A stretch of DNA of 64,000 nt from Hemerocallis citrina (Eukaryota > Streptophyta > Magnoliopsida > Asparagales > Asphodelaceae). Shown here one piece after another: positions 53,269 through 64,000 of this stretch. A program made the position numbers and the translations under genes. Every line of letters starts with the position of its first letter. The first letter of the stretch is position 1. The stretch covers positions 187,223,947-187,287,946 of the forward strand of contig CM030366.1 in NCBI GenBank assembly GCA_017893485.1. The letters are read 5' to 3'. The notes under the pieces are model-generated. The model saw nothing but the letters and a program-made list of their open reading frames with translations, was not told where the DNA came from and made no database searches.

Positions 53269-54217
53269 TGCCTTGGTGCTCAAGAAAATGGAAAGAAGAC
53301 AATGCCAGCAGGCAAGGGGGGTGAGCTCACCCCCCACGTAAAACAAAAGATGCTCTCGGTTATCGAGACTGGCGGTAATGTGGAACGCGGAGGAGGGGTG
53401 TGTTCTGTATATGGATCTAGCGAGTGTGGGCCAGTGGATGCTCCTTTTATAAGTGTTAATGGGCCCAAAGAGGGGCCCAAAACGCGCTCTATTGCCACTG
53501 GGACTAGTATCTCTACAATTTCGAACAATCAGACAAAATGTCAAACAGGTAGCGGGCCCATCGAGGGGACCGCAACGGAAAACAACGCTATTACTATTGA
53601 GTCAACAGTCTGTGGGCTCAATGAGGAGTCCGCAACGAAAGAGCCTACTTTACAACGGGAAGCACAGCAACCAGATAGTGATGAGGACTTGGAAGGGCGC
53701 CTAAATCTAGACGAAGAATTCTTTTTCACAGATGAGTAGTCAATAGATCTAGAGTTCATCGCTGACACACAGATCTCTCCAGAGATGGTCTTGTCCACAA
53801 TTCCAGAATCAGCACCTGGAGACAGTACTAGAATGTCACACAGGACGGTTGGGTTCAGAGTTCAACGATCGCCCAAGAGGGCTCATGTGGAATCTTTGGA
53901 TGACTATCTCGAAGTTGCAGGCGGCAGCCAAAGCCGCAAAATTCGACAACGGAGGTACGAGAAGTTTTTTAGCTACTATATTAAATTTCATGTCAGACTC
54001 TGATGTTTTTTTCCTAGCTAAAACATGTGGGTTAGAGGTGTGTGACACAGAGCGTAATACATTACTACTCAATAAAATTAGGGGTTGGGAAACCGAAAGG
54101 GTTAAGACTAGTTATGAGAATGCCCTAGGAGATAGTGTTGGGTCGACAGACATCCCCGAGGATGAAGCCGGCCCCACACCCACACCAACGATCACAGCTA
54201 ACACAGTCCCCCAATGA
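53269..54217 (+). pseudogene. C-terminal ORF1 of LINE E
   Basis: A frame from the 5' end reads SNNQTKCQTGSGPIEG and acidic sequence to FFFTDE, with a TAG at 53737. It continues to VGFRVQRSPKRAHVESLDDY, then shifts near 53930 to SFLATILNFMSDSDVFFLAK and ends PTITANTVPQ at a TGA (54215-54217). That stop overlaps the ORF2 ATG as ATGA. Plant LINE ORF1 proteins bind the element RNA, but the RNA-binding and zinc-knuckle regions are not seen here. Confidence 0.65.
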
Positions 54218-55050
54218 ATACACTATTCTGGAATGTTAGAGGGCTGGGGGATAGGGGGAAGAGAGATATGGTAAGGGACGTCATTAGCAATTCCAAGACG
54301 GAAGTGGTAGGGTTGCAGGAAACCAAACTCCAGTACGGGCTAAAACTCAAAAGAATCGGGGGTAACAGAATCAAGGAATGGGTGTTACGCCCGTCAGCAG
54401 GAGCCTCAGGGGGGATCGCTATTGGGTTCAACTCGGATATCCTCAACTGCATCGAGGTATACAGTGGAGCGTTCTCCCTGACTACCCGACTGAAACGACG
54501 GTCTGATGATTGGGTTCAGACGGTGACTGTCGTTTACGGGCCAAATGTGGCTGCAGATCGAGAGGCTTTCTGGCAAGAGCTTGTCGATATCCGACATCGG
54601 TGGTCGGGAGTTATTGGGGGGGATTTCAACATCACCAGATTTGCTTTCGAGCACAAGGGAAGAGGCTCCAGCGACAGACACAAAGAGGAGTTCAATAGGG
54701 TGATAACGGAACTGGAGCTGATCGATATCCCAATTAATGACAGACTATTCACGTGGTCTAATATGCAAGCGGCTCCGGTGATGGCCAAGTTAGATAGGAT
54801 ATTAGTGTCGATGGATTGGAAAGCTAAATTTCCATTAGCTACAGCTAGATCGATCCCTAGACCCACGTCAGATCATACCCCGATCCTACTCGATATGGGG
54901 GTATGTGGAACTCAAAGGTCATGGAAATTCAGATTTGAGAAGGCCTGGCTGGTAATTCAGGGATTTCACCACATGGTGATGGAGAATTGGGCGCTCCCAA
55001 CTGCTGGCAGGGACGCTGCATCCCGATGGTGTGAAAAAATCGCAGATTGA
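54214..55050 (+). pseudogene. Endonuclease domain of LINE E ORF2
   Basis: MNTLFWNVRGLGDRGKRDMV begins an apurinic-type endonuclease. VVGLQETKLQ (catalytic E), TVVYGPN, GVIGGDFNITRF, DRLFTWSN, KLDRILVSMDW and TSDHTPILL (SDH) are all in order. The nuclease would nick target DNA to prime reverse transcription. All conserved residues appear present. The frame ends at a TGA (55048-55050) caused by a one-base shift; the neighbouring frame continues the protein (KRLRRWNRSRFSTIW). Confidence 0.9.
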
Positions 55051-57871
55051 GAAAGCGACTGCGCAGATGGAATCGGTCTAGATTCTCGACCATCTGGCGT
55101 GCAAAGGATTCCTTTCTGGAAGTAATTGATGAGCTAGAAAAGGTGGAAGAAACGAGAATCTTGTCACAAGAAGAAAGAAACAGGTTACTAGAGCTCCGGA
55201 AAAATGTTGCCAATCTTTATAAGTTGGAAGAGATCAAATGGCAACAGAGGTCAAGGATTTTGTGGCTCAAAGAGGGAGACGCAAATACGGCCTACTTCCA
55301 CCGAGTGGCAAGCGCAAGACGTAGATCCAATCTCGTCCTTTCCATACAGACGGATACGGGAATATCACAGGATGAAAATATGATTGCCACAACCTTTCAA
55401 AATTACTACAAGGGCCTCTTTGGTAGGAAGAATGATTTCAGGATCCCTTTGAGGGAGGATTACTGGCAGGCATACCAGAATGATTCGGCGCAAATTTTCT
55501 CCACTTTGGAGGAACCTTTTTCGGAAATGGAAGTGAAAAAGGCCATCAACCAAATGGGAGCAGACAAGTCACCTGAGCCAGACGGCTTTCCAATGATGTT
55601 CTTTCAAGTGTTCTGGGAAGAAATTAAAGGGGACATTATGGCACTGATGGAGGAATTTTTCCATAACAATCTCAGATTGGGTATATTCAATTTTGCGGAA
55701 GTTGTTCTGATACCCAAACGGGAGGAGTCTAAGCGCGTAGGGAGATTTTAGACCGATTAGCCTCATTAATTGCTCGGTGAAGATCATCACAAAGGTCTTG
55801 GCCATCCACCTGGGGAGTATAATGGATAGTATAATCAGCAAAACCCATACGGGCTTCATCAAGGGCAGATGTATCCTTGATTGTGTGGCCACTGCGGAAC
55901 AAGTTATCCACCGCTGCCATACGAGCAACTCTAAGACCTTCCTCCTAAAACTGGATTTTGAGAAAGCATACGACTCCGTCGACTGGGAGTGTTTACTGGA
56001 AGCTCTCAGAGGAAGAGGATTTGGGGACAAATGGGTCAGATAGATCAAACAGTGTTTACAGACTAGTAAAACGGCAATATTGATGAATGGGCGGCCAGGT
56101 CCGTCGTTTCCTTACAAGAAGGGACTCCGGCAAAGGGATCCGTTATCCCCACTTCTATTCACTATTGTAGCAGATGTGCTAAGGGAAATGCTAGAAAATT
56201 GTAGGAGAAAAAGGTGGATTACGCCCGTGGCCAGCAGCACCTCTAATCAAGGGTGCACGATTCTCCAGTATGCTGATGACACCCTACTGTTTGGGAATGG
56301 GACCAGATCAGAAACAGTCTGCTTTAAAGGGGCCCTCTACTGTTTCGAAGCCTGGTCAGGTCTCAGGATAAATTTCTACAAGAGTGCACTGACTCCCATT
56401 ACTGTCTCTGTTGAAGAAGCTCGGGAACATGCCACTATACTAAACTGTATGACGAATGAGTTCCCAATCAAATATTTAGGGCTCCTACTCAGACCAGGAA
56501 AAACTAACTAAGGCGGACTGGCTGTCGATAATAAATAGGGTGGAGGACAGATTGTCTGGCTGGAAAGGAAAGTCGCTATCACTAGGAGGCAGAGTGGTAC
56601 TCATTAACTCAGTATTGTCTAATCTGCCCATTTACTACATGTCCTTTTTTGAGCTTCCAAAGTGGGTTATCCAAAGGATTGACCGAATCCGAAAAAGATT
56701 TCTTTGGAAAGGGGCAGATTCGAATAGGGGAGGTTACCACCTGATCAAATGGAATATTGCTTGCATGAAGAAGAAGCATGGAGGGCTAGGCATCATCGAC
56801 CTTAGAGATATGAACCTTGCCCTTTTGGGAAAATGGTGGTGGAAGGTTTTTCACCACGGTGGGGAAGGATGGCAGGATTTCATTCAACCATACCTTCGGG
56901 AAAAAGGTACGAGAAGTCTAGGCTTTCGAGTAGGGGCTAAGGTCTCCCGATTCTGGAAAGGAATTACCAAAGCAAGCGGACCGTTTAATTCAGCAGTTAC
57001 GTCAACTATCGGTAATGGACGGTCCACCAGATTTTGGTGGGATAAGTGGTGTGGCGCTCATACACTGAAGGAAACTTTCCCAGAGCTGTATGCCAAAACG
57101 AATCGACCCAATATCTCTGTGGCAGACTTGGAAGAGGGGAAATTGGAGGCCGTCGTTCCGAGGAGCTCTTACCCCAGGATTACATCAGCAACTGATCGAA
57201 TTGCAAACACACATCACACGGACCGGACGATGTGCGCCCAAGGACCAGACCAGATGCGATGGGGATTAGAGACCAACGAAGCTTTCACGGTCATGTCCCT
57301 GTACCATCGAATTCACTTCCGGGGATGCAGACCAAGCTGGGCATAGGTGTTATGGAAAGCGAAAACACCACTGAAAGTCAGAGTCTTCCTCTGGCTAGTG
57401 CTCAATAATGCAATCCTCACAAGAGAAAATTTGGCCAAAAGACAACCCCAGATTGTGACTGATTGTGGGTTCTGCAATATGCATACAGAGACTTTGAATC
57501 ACCTTTTTATTCACTTCCCAAGGAGTAAGGCGACTATGGTAGAGGTTTTAAGAGCCCTAGGAACAAGTGACTACCCCAGCGAATATGAGGATTTGTGAGT
57601 CGGCCCCAAATTCGCCTCGATTCGCCACGAAATGAAGGATGCATGGTACATTGTCATTGCGGCAACTACATGGGTGTTATGGCTAGACAGAAACAACTTT
57701 TATTTTCGTGTTTCATGTAGTAGTATTTCTGGTAACCTTACTCATATAATGCATCTCATTTCTTTTTGGGCTACAGCTGCTGCCACGGGAGCGAGAGGGA
57801 GGATTGCCAGAGTCTTCCAGGTGGAGGATTTTGATGATGAGGAGGTAGAGTTTAGGCCGACACTGGACTGA
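55047..57871 (+). pseudogene. Reverse transcriptase and C-terminal domain of LINE E ORF2
   Basis: The frame reads QQRSRILWLKEGDANTAYFH, DKSPEPDGFPMMFF, then a shift at about 55745 (RPISLINCSVKIITKVLA) and FLLKLDFEKAYDSVDW. A TAG follows at 56041. GLRQRDPLSPLLFTIVAD and the catalytic ILQYADDTLLFG follow, then another shift near 56505, LSGWKGKSLSLGGRVVLINS and a DKWCG motif. A TAG at 57344 precedes the zinc-binding reverse-transcriptase-associated domain (LWKAKTPLKVRVFLWLVLNN, CGFCNMHTETLNHLFIHFP). The YADD site is intact. At least three shifts and three stops are needed to explain the frames. Confidence 0.9.
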
Positions 57872-58127
57872 GGGACGGCGCTATCCATACTCATCAGAGT
57901 CTCAATAGCTGCAGTCTCTACTAGTTTGTTTTTGGCCTACTGTACTTTGTCTGATGCATGGAGGATTAGACCCACCCCCCAGGGTTTTGTTGGGGGTTAT
58001 GTTTTATTTCCTACACTGTACTTTTGTAGTTCTTCCGGTACACCGAGGTTGTTTTATTAATTTCTTATTAATGAAACAGGGTGGCATTATCCCACCTTTT
58101 ACCTAAAAAAAAAACATTAGCATCATC

Positions 58128-58344
58128 GTCCACCTTTTCTTCAACAAAAAAAAAACATCAGCATCATCATGGCTTGGGATTAGAATTTCCCTTATAAAAT
58201 AGCATTATCGCAGTTTGGCGTCGAAGTAGCCATTTATTATCAGCAGCACTGTGCAATAAACAATAGGGTTTTTCCAAACATTCGATCCCCAACAAACATT
58301 GAAATTCAAAGCCAGCTTTTGGTCCACATGACACAATTCACTAA
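58128..58344. other. Spacer after LINE E with a second poly(A) and target-like sequence
   Basis: About 35 bases after the first target duplication, an A-run is followed by AACATCAGCATCATC, nearly the same as the duplicated target AACATTAGCATCATC. Confidence 0.7.
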
Positions 58345-59298
58345 GGTAGTGTTCTTTTTCTCCTCTTATAAGTGATTTACCTCTTGTAAGAGGTAGTCCA
58401 CTACTTACAAGAGTTTTTTTAGTATTCTATTTTTACCTCTTATAAGACATTTTCTCCAAAATCTCTTATAAGCCTAAAAGACTTCTAGTATCCTCTTTCA
58501 AATTCTTATAAGACTTCTATCACTTAAAAAGTCTATATTACCCCAAAATCTATATTATAATTGTTACTAATTTCAATCTCAAATTTCCTTCATCTCACTA
58601 TTTTTATACTTTGCTTATGTCATTGTTTTCTTTTCGAAGGGCACAGTAGTGGCTGTTAGAATCACAATTGTTATCATAGGATTCCATCAAGATGTTTTGA
58701 TTATTTGTAATTCATGGCTTCTTCAATCTGACTGCCACTTCTTGGCTCGCCTCTAATATTTTTGAATTCAATGTTGCTGATTTTACTTTAGATGAGGCCT
58801 GTCAATTATAAGTAATTGATTTAGAGGTGTAGGATACACATTCATTTCAGCATCATATGTAAGTAAATGATTTAGACGTTTAAAAGCAGCTACTATCTAT
58901 ATTATATTAATGCTGTATATTTGACTTCCTTCTATAGTGTTGTTGAGGTTGTATTGCACTGATAAAATTGTCGCCTCCAATCTTTGCATACCTTATGAGG
59001 ATTGTGATGTATTCCTTATTAATTAAATTTTTTCTCTTTTTTTTATATTCAGTTTATTGGAACGCCACATTCAATCTGAAATTTCCTTCTTTTCTTGTCC
59101 TTCATCTCACTATTTTTATACTTTGGGGTAATATAGACTTAAGGATAATATAGGCTCTTGTAAGAGGTGAAAAAAAAACAAAAATGTCTTATAAGAGGTC
59201 ATTTTTATATAAAAAAGAACACCAAAAAAAGAAGCTCTTACTGTAAATCTCTTATAAGAGGTAACCTATTATAAAAGGTAAAAAAAAAGAACAGTACC
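58345..59298. mobile_element. Harbinger-type MITE, 954 bp
   Basis: It begins GGTAGTGTTCTTTTTC and ends with the inverse AAAAAGAACAGTACC. Both sides carry TAA (58342-58344 and 59299-59301). Subterminal CTTATAAGAGGT repeats occur in both arms in inverted order. No transposase is encoded; one small open frame is not protein-like. Confidence 0.8.
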
Positions 59299-59310
59299 TA
59301 ATTCTATACT

Positions 59311-59589
59311 CAGGGCCGGTCCCGACATTTATAGGGCATTGTGCGGAAAAAAATAAAATAGGCCTTCTTTAAATATTTTAATACTAATAATTAAAATAAA
59401 AATCATGAACAACAGGGTTCGAACCTGCACTCATTAGATTTAAAACCTCTCCTTAACCACTCGAACAAATTGACTTTTGTACTAAAATAGGGAATAAAAT
59501 CTCTATTAATTATATATGATGTCCAACGGGCCACTCATTGGTGGGCCCTGTGCGACCGCACAGGTTGCACAGGCCCGGGGCCGGCCCTG
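59311..59589. mobile_element. hAT-type MITE, 279 bp, carrying a tRNA-like sequence
   Basis: It begins CAGGGCCGG and ends CCGGCCCTG, inverted termini usual for hAT elements. TCTATACT (59303-59310) and TCTATATT (59590-59597) are an 8-bp target duplication with one mismatch. The interior has GGGCCCTGTGCGACCGC and a tRNA-Ser-like block. The element begins only 12 bases after the Harbinger MITE. Confidence 0.88.
59408..59467 (-). pseudogene. Degenerate tRNA-Ser-like sequence
   Basis: On the minus strand GAGTGGTTAAGGAGA (box A-like D arm), TTTTAAATCTAATG (anticodon-arm-like) and GCAGGTTCGAACCCTG (box B, T arm) occur in tRNA order. The arrangement resembles tRNA-Ser, but the variable arm is shortened and the acceptor stem does not pair. 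It is not a functional tRNA; it may retain a polymerase III promoter. Confidence 0.6.
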
Positions 59590-60344
59590 TCTATATTAGT
59601 CCCTAAATCGATTCCAAAAGTGATTAATTTGAGAGTGAAGTGCAACACTACGAAAATAATGAATCACTGAACCAATTTTGGCTAAAAAGATCTTAAGAGG
59701 AATGATCTTGAAAAAATAAGATGTCAAAAACAGAAAGACCATTCCAAGATTTTCTCTCGAAAATATGTACAATGCATTAAAAATTTTATGATGTTTTTTT
59801 TTATATAAGAAGATGACCTCTGTCATCGTTTCATTAATGAGAATTAAAGAAACAAAGTAGTACGAGTTACATAAAACAAAAAGGATCTCCATAATCCCTT
59901 AACCGCCTGCACTGCCTAGCAACCAACTAGTTGCAGTGAAGAATCAAAATACATCAATAAAGTGCCAACTAAAACAGAAAACATCGAAATACATCAAAAT
60001 ACATAAAGATAGACCCCTGCACCCTCACTGTCAGTGCCGCCTCCGCAGTAGGTGCTGGCTCACTACTCCTCTTCGGCCAACCTGACCTTCTTCGCTTGGC
60101 CCACATTACCTGCCCATTCATGAATTAGAAGGAAAATATTATGCATTGAAGAATTAAATCTTTGGTTAATGTTTCTAAAACATGAGTCGTTTCGGTCTAG
60201 CCATAGTCTCCAGATAGTAGCCGCTACTGCTAAATCCCATGCCCTTTTGTCCTGTGTTCTAATGTACTCGTCCCTCCAAGTACCCCATATCTCCGAAGTG
60301 GAGTTAGGGAATCGTGTGCAACCGAAACCTCTACAGACAATTTC

Positions 60345-62706
60345 CTACGTATGGGCCGCCTTAGGGCACGTGAAAAATAAGTCAGTCGTGTCCTCATCCG
60401 CTTGGAGACATTGGGCGCATCTAACGTCCACCTGCATATTTCTTCTCCTAATATTTATTTTTGTCAGAATCGCGTCGTTATGAACAAGCCAACCGAACAC
60501 TTTAACTTTTAGCGGTGCTTGAGTTGCCCAAATCCTACTTTCCACTTCACTCCTTATCCCCCCGTCATTGATCCAAGAGTACATTGACACGACTGAGAAT
60601 GAAGGTGAGTCTTGTAGGTTCCACCACCTCTCATCTGGCTCGTTAGTCGTGTGGCCTCCCTCCGCCTGAATTAGCCTATTAAGCTCTTCGAATTGTTTAG
60701 TACTCTCCTGAGTCAATCCTTCCGTCACCGTGAACTTGAGTTTGTTATTTCTCCATACATCTGCTACCAGAGAGTCAGGATTGACTACGACCGCCGCGGC
60801 TTGCGGGAATAAATTCCTAAGAGTTCTGTTCCCGCACCATTTGTCGTTCCAAAATCTTGTGCCTTTACCATCCCCTACTCTGCATCTCGTGTTTGTGTTG
60901 AAGATCTCTCCTTGCTTGGCAATACCTTTCCAAAGAAAGGATACCCTCCGTCCTGTGCTTGGCCCCCTGAACCGATATTTTTTCCTTCTTCGATAAAGAT
61001 CAAAGGAGTAGGACCACCACCCTTGTTTTCTATTGTTGATCTTCCACCACCATTTACTGAGCAAGGCTCGGTTCATATCGTGGAGATTGAGGATACCCAG
61101 CCATCCGAACTCTCTCTTCTTACAAACTCTGCCCCACTTTACGAGATGGCAACCTTTGTTACCTTCGCCGGATCCCTTCCATAAGAAACGTCTTCTCATT
61201 TTATCTATCCTATGAATAACCCACTTAGGAACTTCATAAATAGACATAAGATATAACGGAATGGCGTTGAGAACCGAGTTTAGCAGAGTAATCCTTCCAC
61301 CTAACGATAGGAACCTACTCTTCCACCCTCCCAATTTCTTCGCAACCTTTTCTATCAATGGCATCCAGTCCTCTCTTAAAAGCGAGCCCGGTCTAATTGG
61401 AGTCCCCAAGTATTTTAGAGGAAATTCCGCAGTCTCGCATCCTAGAATGTGTGATATCGTTGTAGTCGATATAGATAGATGTCCGCTAATTGGGATCACG
61501 CAGCTCTTCTGGAGGTTAATCTTCAACCCCGACCATCCTTGGAAGTATGCTAGTGCCACTTTCATCGCTACGACTTCCTCTTCTTTAGCCCTACCGAATA
61601 ACAGGGTATCATCAGCATACTGCAGTATGGTCATGGCTTGACCAATTCCCTTTATCTCTATTCCTTTGATCTGATTGTTGATCTGTGCTCTCTTTATCAT
61701 CTCTGCCAGACCATCTGCCACAATAGCGAACAATAATGATGATAGGGGATCCCCCTGCCTTAGGCCTTTTTTGCAACGGATTTCCTTTCCTTGCCATCCG
61801 TTTACCTGGATGAACGATTTTCCTCCGTGAACGCATCTTCTTATCCACATTCTCCATTTTTCACCAAACCCTTTAAGTCGAAGTGCCTCCTCCACACAAT
61901 CCCAGTGTACCGAGTCGTAGGCTTTTTGGAAATCTAATTTTAACAGGAAATCGTCCACATTTCCTTTATTCCCTCTAAATTAAGTTGATTGGTCTGAGAT
62001 CTTCTGCTGTTCGAACTTCTTGTTTCTTGGGGACTAGGATAATTGAGGCGTAATTGAGTCTCTCCAGGGTAGTGGATCCTTCGTGAAGCTCGGTGAAGAT
62101 GTTCATCAAATCCTCCTTAACAATCTTCCAGTAGATCTTGTAGAAGAAAATCAGCAGACCATCAGGGCCCGGAGCCTTATCTTGCCCTAGGCTCTTTATT
62201 GCCTGTAGCACTTCCTCTTCCGTGAAGATGTTTTCGATCCCCTCGCTCCCCTCAATTTTTGACTCACCCCACATGTCCAGCAATAGACTGCATCTTTCGT
62301 TGCTTTTGCTTCCCAACAACTCGTGGAATTTGTCATCCAAATGCCGCCTGATAAGCTCTTCGTCTTCGGCCCAACTTCCCTCAATGAAAAGCCCTCCAAT
62401 GTGATTCTGTCTTCTTCTTCCGTTAGCAACTTTATGAAAGAACTTTGTGTTAGCATCCCCTTCCTTCAACCATTGAATTCGCGATCGCTGCTTCCAATGT
62501 ATTTCCTCCCTTGTTTGTATGTTAAGAATTTCCAGCCTCCCGTTTGTCAATTCCTCCTTCTTTGGTCCTGTCAGGTCTCTTTCCTCCTGCATAGTTTCTA
62601 ACTCGTAGATCCTGTTGCCAAGCGTCTCTCTAATAAATCCCGCGTTGAAGAATTTAAGCTTTGCCCAACTCTTCAAATCCTTTCTGAGGCGTCTTGCTTT
62701 CTCCAC
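60345..62706 (-). pseudogene. Reverse transcriptase and C-terminal region of LINE F ORF2
   Basis: The frame from 62706 reads KQRSRIQWLKEGDANTKFFH and DKAPGPDGLLIFFYKIYW to LRPINLI, then stops at 61975. A second frame starts abruptly at FLLKLDFQKAYDSVHWDCV. About 60 residues between those two motifs (present in E, around KGRCILDCVATAEQ) are missing. It continues GLRQGDPLSSLLFAIVAD, catalytic ILQYADDTLLFG, GLKINLQKS, the long spacer and the zinc-binding ending (CAQCLQADEDTTDLFFTCP). The enzyme is inactive because of the internal deletion, though YADD remains. Confidence 0.9.
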
Positions 62707-63474
62707 CTAAACTCCAACTGCTGACTTCTGATTTGTAGTACGAATCCAGGACTCCCGAATAACCTGCCTAGTCTCATCAAATGTAGTCCATGATTTCTCA
62801 AATCTGAACGGATGGAATTTATATCTATAACCTAGTTCGCGCTCTATAACCAGAGGAAGATGGTCCGACGTAAAACGGGCAACGGATCTCACTTTGACGC
62901 GCGGGAACATATCCTCCCAGTCATTGGACACTAGTACTCTATCAAGCTTAACTAAAATCGGGTTAGAACTCATGCTAGACCATGTGAATTTTCTATCGGT
63001 CATCTCTAGCTCTAGCAATTCTAAGTCGTCCATGATTTTGTTGAAACTATCTTGCTCTGACTGGACGTGACCTCTACCTCTATGTTCATCTTGGAATCGC
63101 GTGATATTGAAATCTCCTCCAACCACCCATGACTGATCCCATCTATTCCTGATGTTAACCAACTCCTTCGAAAATTCTTTTCGCGCTCTTGATTCATAAG
63201 GGCCGTAAACCGTTGTAACGACATGCTCCCAATCGTCGCTCCTCCTTCTAAGTTTAATTGACACCGAAAAGTTGCCCACAAACTCATCAAGGATCTCGAA
63301 AATTCTTAAATCAACCCCTGAAGCTATTCCGCCCGAATAACCCCTTGCGTCTTTGAATCTCCAATCGAAATGTTCCGCCCATCTAAGCGTGTTGAATTCC
63401 TCTATAGATAAAGAAATCAATCTCTTTTTACTCTTCTGCCTCATTCCTCTCACATTCCAAAATATGTACGTCAT
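62707..63474 (-). pseudogene. Endonuclease of LINE F with deleted catalytic-Glu segment
   Basis: MTYIFWNVRGMRQKSKKRLI begins the nuclease, but it goes directly into FNTLRWAEHFDWRFKDARGY. The LQETK-type motif present in E (VVGLQETKLQ) is absent. Later motifs are there: TVYGP, VVGGDFNITRF, DRKFTWSSM, VKLDRVLVSNDW, TSDHLPLVI. A TAG at 62707-62709 separates it from the RT frame, which follows in phase (VEKARRLRKDL). Confidence 0.88.
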
Positions 63475-63527
63475 AAATGCAACGATGAGGACTCCTATAC
63501 TCTACCCACCTCTACTACCGTACTACC

Positions 63528-64000
63528 TTAAGCTGGAGTTGCCCTCGATTCTCCTCTAATAATTGCTACATTATTAAATTGTTCTACCCTGGTTGAGCCC
63601 ATGGCTAGACCGTAAAGACTAGCAAAGTATATAAGCGACTCATCATTTAAAGAATTGAGAATTGAAAAGTTGGGGTTAGGAGTACCTCCTACGGCTCGCT
63701 CCATCTCCTTCAGTTGGGGCACTTCCTTGGCAGTTTCCGCTTGAATGATAATTTGTTCTTCCCCCATGTTAATCTGCCGCTTCCCCCTCCTCTGATATTC
63801 CGTGATTTTTTTACTGCTGTTACTGCCGACGCTACCCCTCAATTCCTTGTCTCCTAGCTCCGTTTCAGTTTCAGAAATAAAGAAATCATCCCGTATGTCT
63901 TCCAATGCCCCTATCATTGCGCCGCGATCATCCTGTTCCTTTGATAGTTGCTTGTCGCCCTGAATGTTCGGTTGCTTCTCCTCCTGTACATTTGTCGAGG
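63528..64000 (-). pseudogene. C-terminal ORF1 of LINE F, partial
   Basis: An open frame entering from the right edge reads GALEDIRDDFFISETETEL, an acidic stretch, and SILNSLNDESLIYFASLYGL, ending at 63528. The ORF2 ATG (63474) follows 54 bases later. It corresponds to the ORF1 C-terminus of E (FMSDSDVFFLAK). No RNA-binding motif lies in the visible part. Confidence 0.6.

Larger units (their letters stand above)
53269..58112 (+). mobile_element. L1-type LINE E with 15-bp target duplication
   Basis: AACATTAGCATCATC is present at 53254-53268 and 58113-58127. The element ends in ACCTAAAAAAAAAA. It holds the C-terminal part of ORF1, then ORF2 with endonuclease, reverse transcriptase and a zinc-binding C-terminal domain, and a 3' UTR with CACCCCCCAGGGTTTTGTTGG and TTAATGAAACAGGGTGG. 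The 5' end is probably truncated, as ORF1 lacks a recognisable N-terminus. Several frameshifts and stops make it inactive. Confidence 0.92.
59794..64000 (-). mobile_element. L1-type LINE F, running off the right end
   Basis: On the minus strand it contains the end of ORF1, ORF2 (endonuclease, RT, C-terminal zinc-binding region) and a 3' end with TTAATGAAACGATGACAGAGG followed by an A-run (59802-59794). It is related to E but from a distinct subfamily. The 5' end lies outside the window, so the target duplication cannot be checked. Confidence 0.88.

Noticed and set aside
59408..59467. Functional tRNA-Ser gene
   Set aside because: No pairing acceptor stem and a shortened variable region, and it sits inside a MITE; kept only as a tRNA-like remnant.

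Overview
The window is nuclear DNA from a flowering plant, probably a eudicot. The evidence is AT-rich intergenic DNA, GT-AG introns, a complex I B12-type subunit, a plant kinesin-14 remnant, and Tat, Tekay and Tnt1-like LTR elements with L1-type LINEs. There is no prokaryotic or organellar gene organisation. Most of the sequence is a nested retrotransposon graveyard. The only host protein signals are in the first 10 kb.

1-9.5 kb, gene-bearing flank. A GA-rich block at about 300-480 looks like the CT-rich 5' leader of a minus-strand gene leaving the window. A short NDUFB3-like complex I subunit (793-988, +) has a one-base frameshift in a T homopolymer. On the minus strand are two well-spliced exons (9319-9256, 8760-8694), followed by decayed kinesin-14 neck and motor exons (8571 to about 7400). 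A 678-bp Harbinger-type MITE (1778-2455), a 38-bp perfect hairpin (5326-5418) and a 68-bp tandem repeat (8951-9190) are interspersed.

9.5-12.9 kb. A 2.0-kb imperfect inverted repeat (9547-11572) is built from many copies of a CGCTATCTGAGATAGCG-type palindrome. Next come AT microsatellites flanking a gene-like fragment.

12.9-30.5 kb. Two Tat-lineage Ty3/gypsy elements lie in tandem. Element A has a truncated 5' LTR and gag but no pol. Element B has gag, protease, RT, dual RNase H and integrase, then a tandem-repeat block and a spliced antisense transcription unit with a gypsy-type transposase-like domain. They share one 2.74-kb LTR (17276-20018). B has no 3' LTR.

30.5-43.3 kb. B's antisense ORF abuts a 5'-truncated Tekay/Del-type chromovirus (C) with many C-to-T type stop codons and a 3.0-kb 3' LTR (33982-37003). 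C's LTR ends exactly where the 3' LTR of a minus-strand copia element (D, 37004-43259) is cut. This suggests that C inserted into D and that a deletion later fused C to B.

43.3-53 kb. LINE 3' fragments, two insertions (44431-45906 and 49720-51515) with LINE-like 3' ends, target-site duplications and no reverse transcriptase, and a 3,028-bp minus-strand solo LTR (45939-48966) with a perfect TAAAC duplication.

53-64 kb. Two L1-type LINEs face each other tail to tail: E (+, 53269-58112, 15-bp TSD) and F (-, 59794 to past the window end). Between them are a 954-bp Harbinger-type MITE and a 279-bp hAT-type MITE that carries a degenerate tRNA-Ser-like sequence. No tRNA, rRNA or CRISPR locus that looks functional was found.
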